NCBI RefSeq assembly: GCF_007994225.1
Contig: NZ_VLLL01000006.1
Span: 744,001 to 808,000, forward strand
Reading direction: 5' to 3'
Origin: Stackebrandtia albiflava
Lineage (GTDB): Bacteria > Actinomycetota > Actinomycetes > Mycobacteriales > Micromonosporaceae
Length of the DNA: 64,000 bases
Positions 43,596 through 52,658 of the stretch are shown piece after piece. The position numbers and the translations under genes are program-made. Every line of letters starts with the position of its first letter. Within the stretch, counting starts at the first letter, position 1. Below the pieces are notes generated by a model that saw nothing but the letters and a program-made list of their open reading frames with translations, did not search any database and was not told the DNA's origin.

Positions 43596-45791
43596 ATGAT
43601 CGGAAACCTCGTCACCCGCTTCCCCCGCTGGATCATCGGCGTCTCCATCGGACTCTTCGCCGTGCTCGCCGCACTCGCCGCCGGTGCCGTGGACTCATTG
43701 GCGCTCAACCGCTACGAGGCACCCGGCTCGGAGTCACTGGCCGCCCGGGAACTGTTGGCCGAACGGTTCGGCACCGGCAGCCCCAACCTCGCGATCCTAG
43801 TCAGCGCCGAAGAAGGCGTCGACTCCGCCGCCGTCGTCGAGTTCGGCCGCCTGCTCACCGAACGCGTCGCCGACCACCCGGGAGTCGGCGACGCCTGGTC
43901 CTACTGGAACGACTCCGCCCCGGCGACGCTCGCCTCCGAGGACGGACGACACGCCCTCCTACTCGCCTGGCTGCCCGGTGACGCCGACCTGGTCCGCACC
44001 GGGACGCTCCCCGGGATCGAGGCGGACGTCCTCGCGGAGACCGAGCCACCACCCGGCGTCCAGGTGAGCCTCGGCGGCGGCGACCAGATCTTCCGCACCG
44101 TCGCCGGGCAGGCCCGCGCCGACTTCATGACCGCCGAGCTGATCGTCCTGCCGTTGGTGCTGCTGCTGTTGTGGGCGGTGTACCGCAGGATCGCTCCCGC
44201 ACTGATCACGCTGGGGATCGGCTTGTTCTCGGTCGTGGGGACGCTCGCCATCCTCCGGCTGGTCACCTCGTTCACCGAGGTGTCCACCTTCGCCGCCAAC
44301 ATCGCGCTCGTCATGGGCATCGGCCTCGGCGTCGACTACGGACTGTTCGTCACGTACCGGTTCCGGGAGGAACTGGCGCACCGGACACCCCGGGACGCCG
44401 CCCGCCGCGCCGTCGCCACCGCCGGCCGGACCGTCCTGTTCAGTGGCCTGACGGTCGCGGCCTCGCTGGCGGTCCTGTTCGTCTTCCCGTTCCCGTTCCT
44501 GTCCTCGTTCGCGTACGCGGGAATCGCCGTGGTGCTCACCGCCCTGATCGGCGCGGTGGTGATCCTGCCGCCCGTCCTGATGCTGCTGGGGGACCGGGTC
44601 ACCCGCCGCCGCCCGGCCGACGCCTCGGTGAACCGATGGCACCGGTTCACCAGTGCGGTCACCCGCCGCCCGGTGGCCGCGGCACTGGCCGGACTCGTCG
44701 CACTGTTGGCCCTCGGCGCCCCCGCCGTCGGCGTGAACTTCGGGTCGCCCGACGACCGGGTGCTTCCGGCCGGCGAGACCGTCCGGGACATGTACGACGT
44801 CATCCGTGACGAGTTCCGCACCGAGGACGCCGACGCGCTGTACGTGGTCGGCACCGGCTGGGACGCCACGGCCACCGCCGACTACGCCGCCCGGCTGTCG
44901 CGCATCGACGGCGTCGAACGTGTCGACTCCTCGCACGGAAGCCACGTCGCGGGCGAGCCCGCCGGGGACGCGCCCGGCCGGTTCCTGGCGGCCGACACCG
45001 GGCGGATCGTCGTGGTGCCCACCGGGGAACGGCTCGCCGACGACCCGCTCGGCCTGGTCGCCGACGTCCGTGCGGAACCCGCGCCCTTCGCCGTGTCGGT
45101 CGGCGGATACCCGGCCGAACTCGCCGACTACCGGGACGGCGTGGTGGAGCGGCTGCCGCTGGTGGCGGGACTGATCCTGCTGGTCACGTTCCTCGTCCTG
45201 TTCCTCATGACCGGAAGCCTGGTCGCGCCGTTGAAGGCGTCGATCCTCAACATGCTGTCGCTGACCGTGATGTTCGGCGTGCTGGTGTGGGGCTTCCAGG
45301 ACGGCGGGCTCGCCTGGCTGCTCGGATTCACACCCACCGGCAGCATCGAACCGAGCATCCCCTTGCTGATGTTCTGCATCGCCTACGGCCTGTCGATGGA
45401 CTACGAGGTGTTCCTACTCGCCAGGATCAAGGAGGACTACGACCGCACCGGTGACCCGGTCGGCTCGGTCCCACGCGGCATCGCCCGGTCGGCGCCGCTG
45501 GTCACCGCCGCCGCACTGATCCTCGCGGTCTCGTTCGCGGTCTACGCGACCAGCCGGGTGTCGTTCCTGCAGCAGCTCGGCATCGGCATGGCCCTGGCCG
45601 TCCTCGTGGACGCCACGATCATCCGCGCGGTCATGGTGCCCGCGCTCATGCGGCTCGCCGGACGCGCCAACTGGTGGGCACCCGCGCCACTGCGGAGACT
45701 CCACGCCCGTATCGGGTTCAGCGAATCGGAACCGGCGCCCCTCCCCGACCCGGAGGTCCGTGAACCGGTCGGCTCCCGGGCCGGGGTGTGA
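43596..45791 (+). CDS. MMPL/RND-type lipid or drug exporter
   Basis: 731 residues with two repeats of one plus five membrane helices, separated by external loops (SLALNRYEAPGSES and NFGSPDDRVLP). Helix pairs TFAANIALVMGIGLGVDYGLF and FCIAYGLSMDYEVFLLA contain the Asp-Tyr proton-relay dyads of MMPL proteins. Exports lipids, siderophores or drugs by proton antiport. ATG 43596 is chosen for the MIGNLVTRFPRWI start; upstream open frame overlaps the TetR gene. A strong hairpin follows the stop. Confidence 0.92.
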   Translation: MIGNLVTRFPRWIIGVSIGLFAVLAALAAGAVDSLALNRYEAPGSESLAARELLAERFGTGSPNLAILVSAEEGVDSAAVVEFGRLLTERVADHPGVGDAWSYWNDSAPATLASEDGRHALLLAWLPGDADLVRTGTLPGIEADVLAETEPPPGVQVSLGGGDQIFRTVAGQARADFMTAELIVLPLVLLLLWAVYRRIAPALITLGIGLFSVVGTLAILRLVTSFTEVSTFAANIALVMGIGLGVDYGLFVTYRFREELAHRTPRDAARRAVATAGRTVLFSGLTVAASLAVLFVFPFPFLSSFAYAGIAVVLTALIGAVVILPPVLMLLGDRVTRRRPADASVNRWHRFTSAVTRRPVAAALAGLVALLALGAPAVGVNFGSPDDRVLPAGETVRDMYDVIRDEFRTEDADALYVVGTGWDATATADYAARLSRIDGVERVDSSHGSHVAGEPAGDAPGRFLAADTGRIVVVPTGERLADDPLGLVADVRAEPAPFAVSVGGYPAELADYRDGVVERLPLVAGLILLVTFLVLFLMTGSLVAPLKASILNMLSLTVMFGVLVWGFQDGGLAWLLGFTPTGSIEPSIPLLMFCIAYGLSMDYEVFLLARIKEDYDRTGDPVGSVPRGIARSAPLVTAAALILAVSFAVYATSRVSFLQQLGIGMALAVLVDATIIRAVMVPALMRLAGRANWWAPAPLRRLHARIGFSESEPAPLPDPEVREPVGSRAGV

Positions 45792-45793
45792 CG

Positions 45794-45839
45794 GTGAACG
45801 CGCCGGAGGCGGATACCCCCTCGCCTCCGGCGCGTTCAC
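45794..45839. terminator. Terminator after the MMPL gene
   Basis: 18-bp perfect stem (45794-45811 with 45822-45839), 10-nt loop GATACCCCCT, three bases past the stop. It rules out the GTG at 45788 as start of the following gene. Confidence 0.85.
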
Positions 45840-45856
45840 CGGTCAGAATCTCCGTC

Positions 45857-46405
45857 ATGACCGAACGCAGATACCCCGACATGTGGGTCGACCCCGAAGA
45901 CGACCCGCGTGAAGGCGGCTCCGAACCCACCGACGAGAAGAGCAACTACCAGGAGTACCTGCGGATCTACCGCCTCACGCTCCGGATGAAGTGCGACGGA
46001 CTCGACCCCGAACAGATGGCCCGGCGATCCGTCGAACCGTCCACCATGTCGCTGCTGGGCCTGATCAGGCACATGGCCGAGGTGGAACGCGGCTGGTTCC
46101 GGCGGGTGCTGGCGGGCCTGGACGCGCCCAAGCTGTACTGCACGCCCGAGGATCCCGACGCCGACTGGGACGGTGCCGTCGCCGACGCCGACGTGATCGC
46201 CCGGGCGTGGCGGGACTGGGAGGCGGAGGTCCGGTTCGCGGAGGAGTTCCTGGCGGCGCAGACCGACATGGGCATGCGGGTCCAGAACCGCGGCAAGGAC
46301 GTCACCCTGCGGGACGTCGTCGTCCACATGATCGAGGAGTACGCCAGGCACTGCGGCCACGCCGACCTGTTGCGGGAACGCATCGACGGCCGCACCGGCC
46401 AGTGA
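45857..46405 (+). CDS. DinB/DUF664 superfamily protein
   Basis: 182 residues. Four-helix DinB fold: SLLGLIRHMAEVERGWFRRV carries the first His and VVVHMIEEYARHCGHADLL the last two, the usual metal triad. Relatives include mycothiol-dependent transferases and metal-dependent hydrolases; actual reaction unknown. ATG 45857 is chosen since the upstream segment is the MMPL terminator. It has no clear ribosome site. Confidence 0.82.
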   Translation: MTERRYPDMWVDPEDDPREGGSEPTDEKSNYQEYLRIYRLTLRMKCDGLDPEQMARRSVEPSTMSLLGLIRHMAEVERGWFRRVLAGLDAPKLYCTPEDPDADWDGAVADADVIARAWRDWEAEVRFAEEFLAAQTDMGMRVQNRGKDVTLRDVVVHMIEEYARHCGHADLLRERIDGRTGQ

Positions 46406-46451
46406 CCCCGCTCATCCTTTGACCCGATCCACCGCCGAGCGCGGCTCGGTG

Positions 46452-46516
46452 GGCCGTATGACGGCCGAAATCCGGACATTCGGCATGATTCGAGGCATGC
46501 CGATCGTCGTACGGCC
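46452..46516. repeat. Diverged copy of the palindromic intergenic repeat
   Basis: Arms GGCCGTATGACG (46452-46463) and CGTCGTACGGCC (46505-46516), one mismatch. The core (46467-46504) shares GAAATC.GGACAT...GC..ATTCGAGGCA..CGAT with the 106-bp copies, but the CGCCTTGGGTGG ends are absent. It lies between the DinB-like stop and the CNNM start. Confidence 0.6.
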
Positions 46517-46584
46517 GACCAAGCCGATATCCGGGGCCTTACCATGTGAGCTCACCATCCTCGGATCGAAAGGGTCGCCCCGCC

Positions 46585-47871
46585 ATGAGCGGCTATACCG
46601 GCCAGCTGCTGCTGGTCCTCGTACTCGTCCTCGTCAACGCGCTGTTCGCCGGAAGTGAGATGGCGCTGGTGACACTCAGGGACAGTCAACTGCAGCGGCT
46701 GGAGCGCACCTCGCGCGGCGGGAGGGTGCTGGCCCGGCTCGCCCGCGACCCCAACCGGTTCCTCGCCACCATCCAGATCGGCATCACGATGGCGGGTTTC
46801 CTGGCCTCCGCGACGGCGGCCGTGTCACTCGCGCAACCGCTCGTCGAACCGCTCGGCTTCTTCGGTACCGCCGCCGAACCACTGTCGATCGTGTTGGTCA
46901 CCATCGTCCTGACCTTCTTCACCCTCGTGCTGGGGGAACTGGCGCCCAAGCGGATCGCGATGCAGCGGGCCGAGGGCTGGGCGGTCATGGTGGCGCGCCC
47001 CCTCGACATGCTCGCCACCCTTTCCAGGCCCGTGGTGTGGCTGCTCGGCAAGTCCACCGACCTCGTCGTCCGGTTGACCGGGAACGACCCGGCGCTGGGT
47101 CGTGAGGAGGTCAGCCCGGAGGAGATCCGGGAACTCGTCACCGCGCAGCAGGGGTTCACCGCCCAGCAGCGCACCATCATCTCCGGGGCCTTCGAGATCG
47201 CCGACCGGCTGGTGCGGGAGATCCTGGTGCCGCGCCGTGACGTGGTCTCCATCCCCGCCAACAGCGACGTCGCGGCGGGTCTGCGGATACTCGTCGACTC
47301 GGGACACTCCCGCGCGCCCGTGGTCGGCGCCAACGGCCTGGACGACGTCGTGGGTGTCGTCCACCTGCGCGACCTCATCGGGGCGTCCGGCCAGGTGGCC
47401 GTGCTGGCGCGTACCTGCATGGTCGTCCCCGAGAGCCTGAAGGTCTCCGACGCGCTGCGCCAGATGCGCGACCAGCGCGAGCAGTTCGCCACCGTGGTGG
47501 ACGAGTACGGCTCGATCGACGGGATCATCACCATGGAGGACCTGGTCGAGGAGATCGTCGGGGAGATCTACGACGAGACCGACCGCGACCTCGCCTCGGT
47601 GGTGTCCGAACCGGACGGTGCGTTCCTCACCCCGGGGAGTTTCCCGCTGCACGACCTGCCGGACCTGGGAATCGACCTGTCCGATGTGTCCGGTGACTAC
47701 ACGACCGTGGCCGGTCTGGTGCTGGACCACCTCGGGCACATCCCCACCACACCCGGCGAGACCGTGCGGGTGGACGGCATCACCGCGCAGGTCGTGGAGA
47801 TCCACGAACGCGCCATCACCAAGGTCCGGTTGCGGATCGAACCACGTCCGACGGCGAACTCCGACGACTGA
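46585..47871 (+). CDS. CNNM/CorC-type membrane protein with CBS pair
   Basis: 428 residues. An N-terminal DUF21 transmembrane domain of about four helices (LVLVLVLVNALFAGSEMALV and the GITMAGFLASATAAVSLAQP segment), two CBS motifs (DVVSIPANSDVAAGLRILVD and FATVVDEYGSIDGIITMEDL), and a C-terminal CorC_HlyC domain. The family exports Mg2+ or regulates its uptake; older databases call it hemolysin-like TlyC, a misleading name. ATG 46585 follows GAAAGGG. Confidence 0.9.
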   Translation: MSGYTGQLLLVLVLVLVNALFAGSEMALVTLRDSQLQRLERTSRGGRVLARLARDPNRFLATIQIGITMAGFLASATAAVSLAQPLVEPLGFFGTAAEPLSIVLVTIVLTFFTLVLGELAPKRIAMQRAEGWAVMVARPLDMLATLSRPVVWLLGKSTDLVVRLTGNDPALGREEVSPEEIRELVTAQQGFTAQQRTIISGAFEIADRLVREILVPRRDVVSIPANSDVAAGLRILVDSGHSRAPVVGANGLDDVVGVVHLRDLIGASGQVAVLARTCMVVPESLKVSDALRQMRDQREQFATVVDEYGSIDGIITMEDLVEEIVGEIYDETDRDLASVVSEPDGAFLTPGSFPLHDLPDLGIDLSDVSGDYTTVAGLVLDHLGHIPTTPGETVRVDGITAQVVEIHERAITKVRLRIEPRPTANSDD

Positions 47872-48038
47872 GGCACCGCCCCGCCCGATACACGTCCCGG
47901 CCACCACCGCCGGGACGACTCCCGGTTCGCCTTCAGGATAACGGAGCGACCGCGCCGGACCGCACACACCGGGTCGTCGCCCGGCCCTGCGGCGTGTGCG
48001 AGCATTCCGCGTGCGGTGCCGTTGCGCCGTAACGCTTA

Positions 48039-48219
48039 GAGGTTGTCTTTTGGTCCTCGTTCGTCGCGAGCGGTGTCCGGTCGAGTGCGTTCGCAAGGCG
48101 GAGGAGGTCCTGCGTACCGGTGTTGTACGCACCGGTTCTTCAGCGGCGCTGCCTCCGACAACGCCGCGAGGCGCCGACCGGGCGACACGCAGCAGAACAG
48201 CAGGGTCAAAGACGACCTC
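48039..48219. mobile_element. 181-bp MITE-like element of IS5 (IS1031/IS427-like) type
   Basis: 12-bp terminal inverted repeats GAGGTTGTCTTT and AAAGACGACCTC, one mismatch, flanked on both sides by TTA (48036-48038, 48220-48222), which fits the TNA target duplication of the IS1031 group. No transposase. An internal GCGTAC-N7-GTACGC hairpin (48112-48130) is present. It ends 22 bp before the MFS GTG, so it replaces that gene's leader. Confidence 0.65.
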
Positions 48220-48243
48220 TTACAGGGAATCGGGGCGGCCGTC

Positions 48244-49479
48244 GTGTCGGAGCGGATCAGTGTGCGCGGCGACCGGGACTTCCGGATCCTGTGGGCGGGG
48301 CGGGCCGCCGGGCAGCTCGCCGCCGCCATGTCCGGTGTGGTGGTGCAGGTGTTGGCGGTCACCGCGCTGGGCGCCGACCTGTCCGACGTCGCCCTGCTGG
48401 CGGCCGTGACCGCCGCCGTCACGGCGGTGCTCGCCCTACCGACCGGCCTGTTCGTCGAGTACCGCCGGAAGCGCCCGGTCATGCTGGCCGCCGAGCTCAT
48501 CAGGGCGGCCGGATTCGGCGGGGTGCTGCTCGCCGGGTGGCTGGGTGGGCTGCGTTTCGAGCTGCTGGTTCTGGCGGCGGCCGTGGTCGCGGTCGGTCAG
48601 GTCGGCTACCTGGCCGCCTCCTCACCGCACCTGGCGGCCCTGGTCTCCCGCCGCCGCCTCGTGGACGCGACCGGGCGACTCGAATCGACCGTATGGCTGA
48701 GTGTCACGATCGGCCCGGCGGTCGCGGGCGCCCTCGTGGCCTGGACCGGTCCGGTGGCGGCGGTGGCCGCGCTCGTCGTCGGGTTCGCGGTGTCGGCGGG
48801 CACCGTGATGTTGCTTCGCACACCCGAACCGGAACCCGCGGTGCCCGAACCCGGCGGGTCGCGGAGCTCCGAACTGCTCGCCGGACTGCGATACGTGCGT
48901 CACCACCCGGAACTGCGGCGGATCCTTGCCGGGTGGTTGCTGTTTGCGGGCGCGAGCGGTATGGCCGCACCGCTGACGACGGTCTTCTACCTGCGGGAAC
49001 TCCAGTTCAGCAGCGTCGAGTACGGGCTCCTGATGGGTGTGCCGTCACTGGGTGGCCTGCTGGGGGCGCGCCTGGCCGGTCCGCTGGCGTCCCGATGGGG
49101 AGCCGTACGGGTGGCACGGTGGGCGGGCCTGGCCAGGTCACCGTGGTGGCTGCTGACCGCCTCGGTGGTTCCCGGTCCGGCCGCGGCGTGGCTGACCGGC
49201 GGTGCCTTCGCGCTGCTGTTGGTGTTCGCGGCACTGACCAACTCGGTGCTGGCCGCCTACCGGCAGATCGTGACACCGGACCACCTGTTGTCACGGGTGG
49301 CGACACTGTGGAGTTTCACCACGACGGCGAGCCAGCCGGTGTTCATCGTGGTCGGCGGGGTCCTGGCGGAGCTGGTGGGCGTACGTGCTTCGCTGTGCGT
49401 CGTCGCGGGCCTGGTGCTGCTGTCGGGCATGCTGCTGCCGTCCGGATCCCCGCCGGCTTCGAGGCCGGCGGCCGGGTGA
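48244..49479 (+). CDS. MFS transporter
   Basis: 411 residues and twelve predicted helices; starts SERISVRGDRDFRILWAGRA, typical of MFS_3-type macrolide/siderophore exporters. The helix 2-3 loop reads FVEYRRKRPVM. A central cytoplasmic loop has EPEPAVPEP. Substrate unknown. GTG 48244 is placed just after the MITE end; the open frame reads through the MITE but that part is not protein-like. Its promoter may now come from the element or from beyond it. Confidence 0.88.
   Translation: MSERISVRGDRDFRILWAGRAAGQLAAAMSGVVVQVLAVTALGADLSDVALLAAVTAAVTAVLALPTGLFVEYRRKRPVMLAAELIRAAGFGGVLLAGWLGGLRFELLVLAAAVVAVGQVGYLAASSPHLAALVSRRRLVDATGRLESTVWLSVTIGPAVAGALVAWTGPVAAVAALVVGFAVSAGTVMLLRTPEPEPAVPEPGGSRSSELLAGLRYVRHHPELRRILAGWLLFAGASGMAAPLTTVFYLRELQFSSVEYGLLMGVPSLGGLLGARLAGPLASRWGAVRVARWAGLARSPWWLLTASVVPGPAAAWLTGGAFALLLVFAALTNSVLAAYRQIVTPDHLLSRVATLWSFTTTASQPVFIVVGGVLAELVGVRASLCVVAGLVLLSGMLLPSGSPPASRPAAG
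49450..49471. terminator. Hairpin overlapping the MFS 3' end
   Basis: CCGCCGGC-TTCGAG-GCCGGCGG, 8-bp arms, ending 6 bp before the stop end. Faces the pentapeptide gene that converges 46 bp further on. Confidence 0.5.
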
Positions 49480-49525
49480 GTCCGCGCCCGTATGGCGGCC
49501 GGAGGCAACCGGCGTGGGGCACCGG

Positions 49526-51298
49526 TCAGTGGGCGGCGGAGGTTGCCGGATCCGGCGGAGGCTTGCGGACGAGCCGGAGCTCGCCGTCCGGTCCCGGCGC
49601 GGTCCGCCAACCCGCGGGCCAGCCTCCCGCCTCGACGACGCTCGGCAGGGCCGAGGCGTCCTCGAAGGTGACGGCGGCGGGGAACGCGAAGTGCGCCGCC
49701 GTGAACTCCACGTTCCGGCCGAACACCGCGCCCCTGAACGTGGTCGCGGCGTCGAAGACCGCGTTCCGGAAACCCGCCGTCCAGCCGAACCGGGCCTCGG
49801 TGAAGTTCGCGGGGCCGCCGAACCGCACGCCGTCGAGGTCCACCCCGGCCAGCCGTGCCCGCCGGAATGAGACCTCGTGCGCGAACCGGCTCCCGTCGCC
49901 CTGCAGGGCCGGGCCGTCCTCATAGGCTTCGGTGTCGCCGACTCCCGCGAAACGCGCGTCGTCGAAGTGGGTGGTTCCCTCGAAGCCCACCTGTCGGAAC
50001 CGCGCGATCCGGGTGAACGTGGTGTCGCGGAAGTCGGTCTCGGCGTGGAAACGCGCCTGGTTGAAGTGCGCGTATCCGGCGAACTCGGCGCGCCGGAATC
50101 GTGCGGCGCCGTGGAACTCGGCGCGGCTGAAGTCGGGGTCGGGGATCGATTGCAGCCGGGGCTCCAGGTATCCGGTGGGCTCGACGACCGGCCCGCCCTC
50201 GAACTTCGCCACCTCGAAACCGGTGTCGCCCTCGAACCGGGCACCGGTGAACGCAGTCCTGCCGGTGAACCGGGACGACCCGAACGTGGTCCCGCCACGG
50301 AACCGGGTGTCGGTGAAGGAGACCGGGGCGAACCGCACGTGGTCGCACCAGGCGTCCCCTTCGAAGCCGGCGTCGCGGAAATCGGCGTCGCTCTCGAAGT
50401 GCGACCGGGTGAAGAGCACGTCGCCGTCGAACCGAGCGCCCTCGAAGGTCACCGGACCCTCGAACCGGACGGCGAGGAACCAGGTGTCGGAGTCACACCG
50501 GACGTTACGGAATCCGGTCTCGCCGACGAAGTGCGCCTGGACGAAACGGGTGTCGCCGTGGAAGCGGGCGTCACCGAACTCCGCGTCGGTGAACCGGCAG
50601 TCGGTGAAGTCCGCACCGACCAGGGTCGCACCGGTGAGGTCGATCCCGGACAGGTCCCAGTACCCGTCGGCCCGCTCCGGCGGTGGTCTGCGCAGCCGAT
50701 CGCCCGCCGGCCGGGGGTCGCGCAGGTGCCTGGCCAGCAACCGTTGCACGGTCGCCCGCACCTCGTACTCCTCCGCGCCGGCGTCGGGCTCCGGCCCGGT
50801 CAGGTACCGGTCGAGCGTGGCGTCCGGTGTGGCGTGCGTGGTGCGGAACCTCGCGGGGGGCGTGAAGGGCTGCCGCAGGTAGGCGCACCAGATGTCGACG
50901 ACCTCCCGGCGATGCCTGGGATGGTTGCGCCCCAACCGGTCCAGTGAGTACAGCGCGGCGAGCCGGACCGGTACCTTCTCGTGCCCCAGTTGTTCGGCGG
51001 CCGCCACGTAGAGGTCGGTGATGCGACGTTCCTCCGCGTCGTGGCGGGTATCGGCCGCCGTCGTCTCCTGCAACCACTGCCGCCGCATCACGACCAGCAG
51101 CGTCACGAGGCCGCCGGCGCCGACCATGGCGGTCAACGCGGTGCGGATCGCCTCCACCCGGCCGGGATTCGCCGTGTCGCCGGTGGCGGCTCCGGTCAGC
51201 AGCCACGTGCCCCAACCGGACGCGGCGATGAACGCCAACCCGAGCACAGCCGCGGGCAGCCACAGAATCCGGCGGGAGCGACCGGGAACCCGTTCCAT
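49526..51298 (-). CDS. Membrane-anchored pentapeptide-repeat protein
   Basis: 590 residues from ATG 51298. Two membrane helices (ILWLPAAVLGLAFIAASGWG, and TALTAMVGAGGLVTLLVVM after a short loop) anchor a cytoplasmic region beginning RQWLQETTAADTRHDAEERRI and AAEQLGHEKVPVRLAALYSL. From about residue 220 to 560 there are some 55-65 degenerate pentapeptides with Phe at the central position every five residues, e.g. FHGDTRFVQAHFVGETGF: a right-handed quadrilateral beta-helix. The N-terminal HEAT-like section is common in these actinobacterial proteins. Function unknown; gyrase protection is known only for other members. Confidence 0.85.
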   Translation of the reverse strand: MERVPGRSRRILWLPAAVLGLAFIAASGWGTWLLTGAATGDTANPGRVEAIRTALTAMVGAGGLVTLLVVMRRQWLQETTAADTRHDAEERRITDLYVAAAEQLGHEKVPVRLAALYSLDRLGRNHPRHRREVVDIWCAYLRQPFTPPARFRTTHATPDATLDRYLTGPEPDAGAEEYEVRATVQRLLARHLRDPRPAGDRLRRPPPERADGYWDLSGIDLTGATLVGADFTDCRFTDAEFGDARFHGDTRFVQAHFVGETGFRNVRCDSDTWFLAVRFEGPVTFEGARFDGDVLFTRSHFESDADFRDAGFEGDAWCDHVRFAPVSFTDTRFRGGTTFGSSRFTGRTAFTGARFEGDTGFEVAKFEGGPVVEPTGYLEPRLQSIPDPDFSRAEFHGAARFRRAEFAGYAHFNQARFHAETDFRDTTFTRIARFRQVGFEGTTHFDDARFAGVGDTEAYEDGPALQGDGSRFAHEVSFRRARLAGVDLDGVRFGGPANFTEARFGWTAGFRNAVFDAATTFRGAVFGRNVEFTAAHFAFPAAVTFEDASALPSVVEAGGWPAGWRTAPGPDGELRLVRKPPPDPATSAAH

Positions 51299-51349
51299 GA
51301 ATGGATTCTCGCCCCACCACGGCGGTACCGCAACCGACCGACCGGCCAC

Positions 51350-51728
51350 AGTGAACCGGGGCCGGTTCTCCGGGCGTCCGTGTCGTCAGCGGACGCGGTA
51401 GTTGAGGTGGACGACGCCGTTGTGGATTCGGTGTTCGTGGATGAGCCCGAGGTCGGCGTGTGCGTCCGGCGCCAGTGCGCCGCGTATGTCGACTTCGCCA
51501 TGACCGCTTTCTCGCCACCGTCGACATTCGGCGTCGGCCTCCCACTGTAGATCCGTCTCGATCGGGGTGGCGATCCGCCGTCCTCGGGGGCGGTGCGCTC
51601 CGAGACGAGTGACGCGGCACGACCACGTTCCACTACGCGGCGCTCCCCACGACGCGACCCCCACCGCTCTCGATTACCGCCCCTCCAGGTGGGTATCCGT
51701 TGGGGAGACGACCGGGGAGGTGTCGGGA
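51350..51728. other. 379-bp region between pentapeptide gene and small ORF
   Basis: Beyond the fragment described next, no complete gene is convincing. The last 20 bp hold the GGGGAGG ribosome site of the following gene. Confidence 0.5.
51386..51574 (-). pseudogene. Possible 3' remnant of a lost gene
   Basis: This minus-strand frame shows strong G/C third positions and a protein-like end (VDIRGALAPDAHADLGLI, then HEHRIHNGVVHLNYRVR). No start with ribosome site precedes it; the upstream part of the frame (to GTG 51664) has no coding character. It may be a short gene with a rare start, or a truncated remnant. Family not recognised. Confidence 0.35.
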
Positions 51729-51953
51729 ATGTCGGGGCCCGAGTACGACAGGGTCACCACGGATCCCGTGGTGGAGGCGGAGTTGATCGCGCGGCTGCGG
51801 GCGGGCGCGCCACCGGAGGAGGTGGTCGCGCACGCCTTCGGGCACGGCCTGCGGCCGCGCGACTGGACGGAGGGCGACCCGATGCCGGGCCTGGACCTCG
51901 TGTGGCCGCACGACTCGGAGGACGAGATCCTGATGTGGCACCCGCCGGTGTGA
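51729..51953 (+). CDS. Small acidic hypothetical protein
   Basis: 74 residues. ATG 51729 with GGGGAGGTG eight to nine bases upstream. Helical start (VVEAELIARLRAGAPPEEVV) then an acidic Trp-rich tail (DEILMWHPP). No family recognised. It precedes a TetR gene by 56 bp on the same strand, but that gene has its own operator. Confidence 0.65.
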   Translation: MSGPEYDRVTTDPVVEAELIARLRAGAPPEEVVAHAFGHGLRPRDWTEGDPMPGLDLVWPHDSEDEILMWHPPV

Positions 51954-51967
51954 CGCGGGCGACGCCG

Positions 51968-51991
51968 GTTTTGTATTGCCCGATACAAAAC
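51968..51991. promoter_or_regulatory. TetR operator 1
   Basis: GTTTTGTAT-N6-ATACAAAAC, perfect 9-bp arms, 19 bp before the TetR start. The AT content contrasts with the surroundings. Confidence 0.7.
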
Positions 51992-52009
51992 CCTTGCTAG
52001 GCTTCCGTC

Positions 52010-52582
52010 ATGGCCAGACCGAGGACCTTCGACGAGACGACCGCCGTGGACGCGGCGATGCGGGTGTTCTGGCGCGCCGGTTACGACGCCTCCACCACCG
52101 AGGAGTTGTGCGACGCCACCGGCCTGCGCCGCAGCAGCATCTACAACACCTTCCGCAGTAAGCGTGACCTGTTCCTGCGGGCGTTGACGCACTACACCGC
52201 CTCGAAGAACCGGACCACCGCCGAGGTGTTGGAACGTGACGCCCCGCTGCGTGACCGGCTGCGCGACCTGCTCGACCGGATCGCCGAACCGGACGCCGCC
52301 GATCCGGTCGGTTGCCTGGTGGTGCGCGCGTCGGTGGAACTGGCTCCCCGGGACGCCGAGGTCGCGGCCGTTCTGGAGCGCGACAGGCGGGAACGCTTCG
52401 CCATGCTGCGGGACGCCTTCCTGGCCGCCCGCGGCGCCGGGGAGCTGCCCGGCGACCTCGATCCGTCCGACGCCGCCCACTTCGTGATCGCGACGATCTC
52501 GGGGATGCAGGTCGCCGCGGCGGCCGGGGCCGGTCCGGAGGTGTTGCGCGGGATCGCCGGCTCCGCATCGCGGGTCTTCTGA
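52010..52582 (+). CDS. TetR-family repressor
   Basis: 190 residues. HTH STTEELCDATGLRRSSIYNTF and a C-terminal TetR_C domain. ATG at 52010. A related operator-like sequence precedes the next gene, so it likely represses both itself and the drug efflux pump. Confidence 0.92.
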   Translation: MARPRTFDETTAVDAAMRVFWRAGYDASTTEELCDATGLRRSSIYNTFRSKRDLFLRALTHYTASKNRTTAEVLERDAPLRDRLRDLLDRIAEPDAADPVGCLVVRASVELAPRDAEVAAVLERDRRERFAMLRDAFLAARGAGELPGDLDPSDAAHFVIATISGMQVAAAAGAGPEVLRGIAGSASRVF

Positions 52583-52620
52583 ACCACCGTCCACAAGGCT
52601 CGTGGCCGGGTCACGGGCGA

Positions 52621-52644
52621 ATTCTGTACTGTTCATTCCAAAAC
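52621..52644. promoter_or_regulatory. Degenerate copy of the TetR operator before the MFS gene
   Basis: Aligned without gaps it matches 16 of 24 positions of 51968-51991, including the TTCCAAAAC half. It ends 14 bp before the GTG at 52659. Confidence 0.4.
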
Positions 52645-52658
52645 ATGGAAGGCTACTC

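Noticed and set aside
45788-45856. GTG start of the DinB-like gene at 45788
   Set aside because: It would put an 18-bp terminator stem inside the coding sequence and has no homology.
48043-48243. N-terminal extension of the MFS protein through the MITE
   Set aside because: The translated MITE is low-complexity and the protein family begins at the RDFRILW segment.
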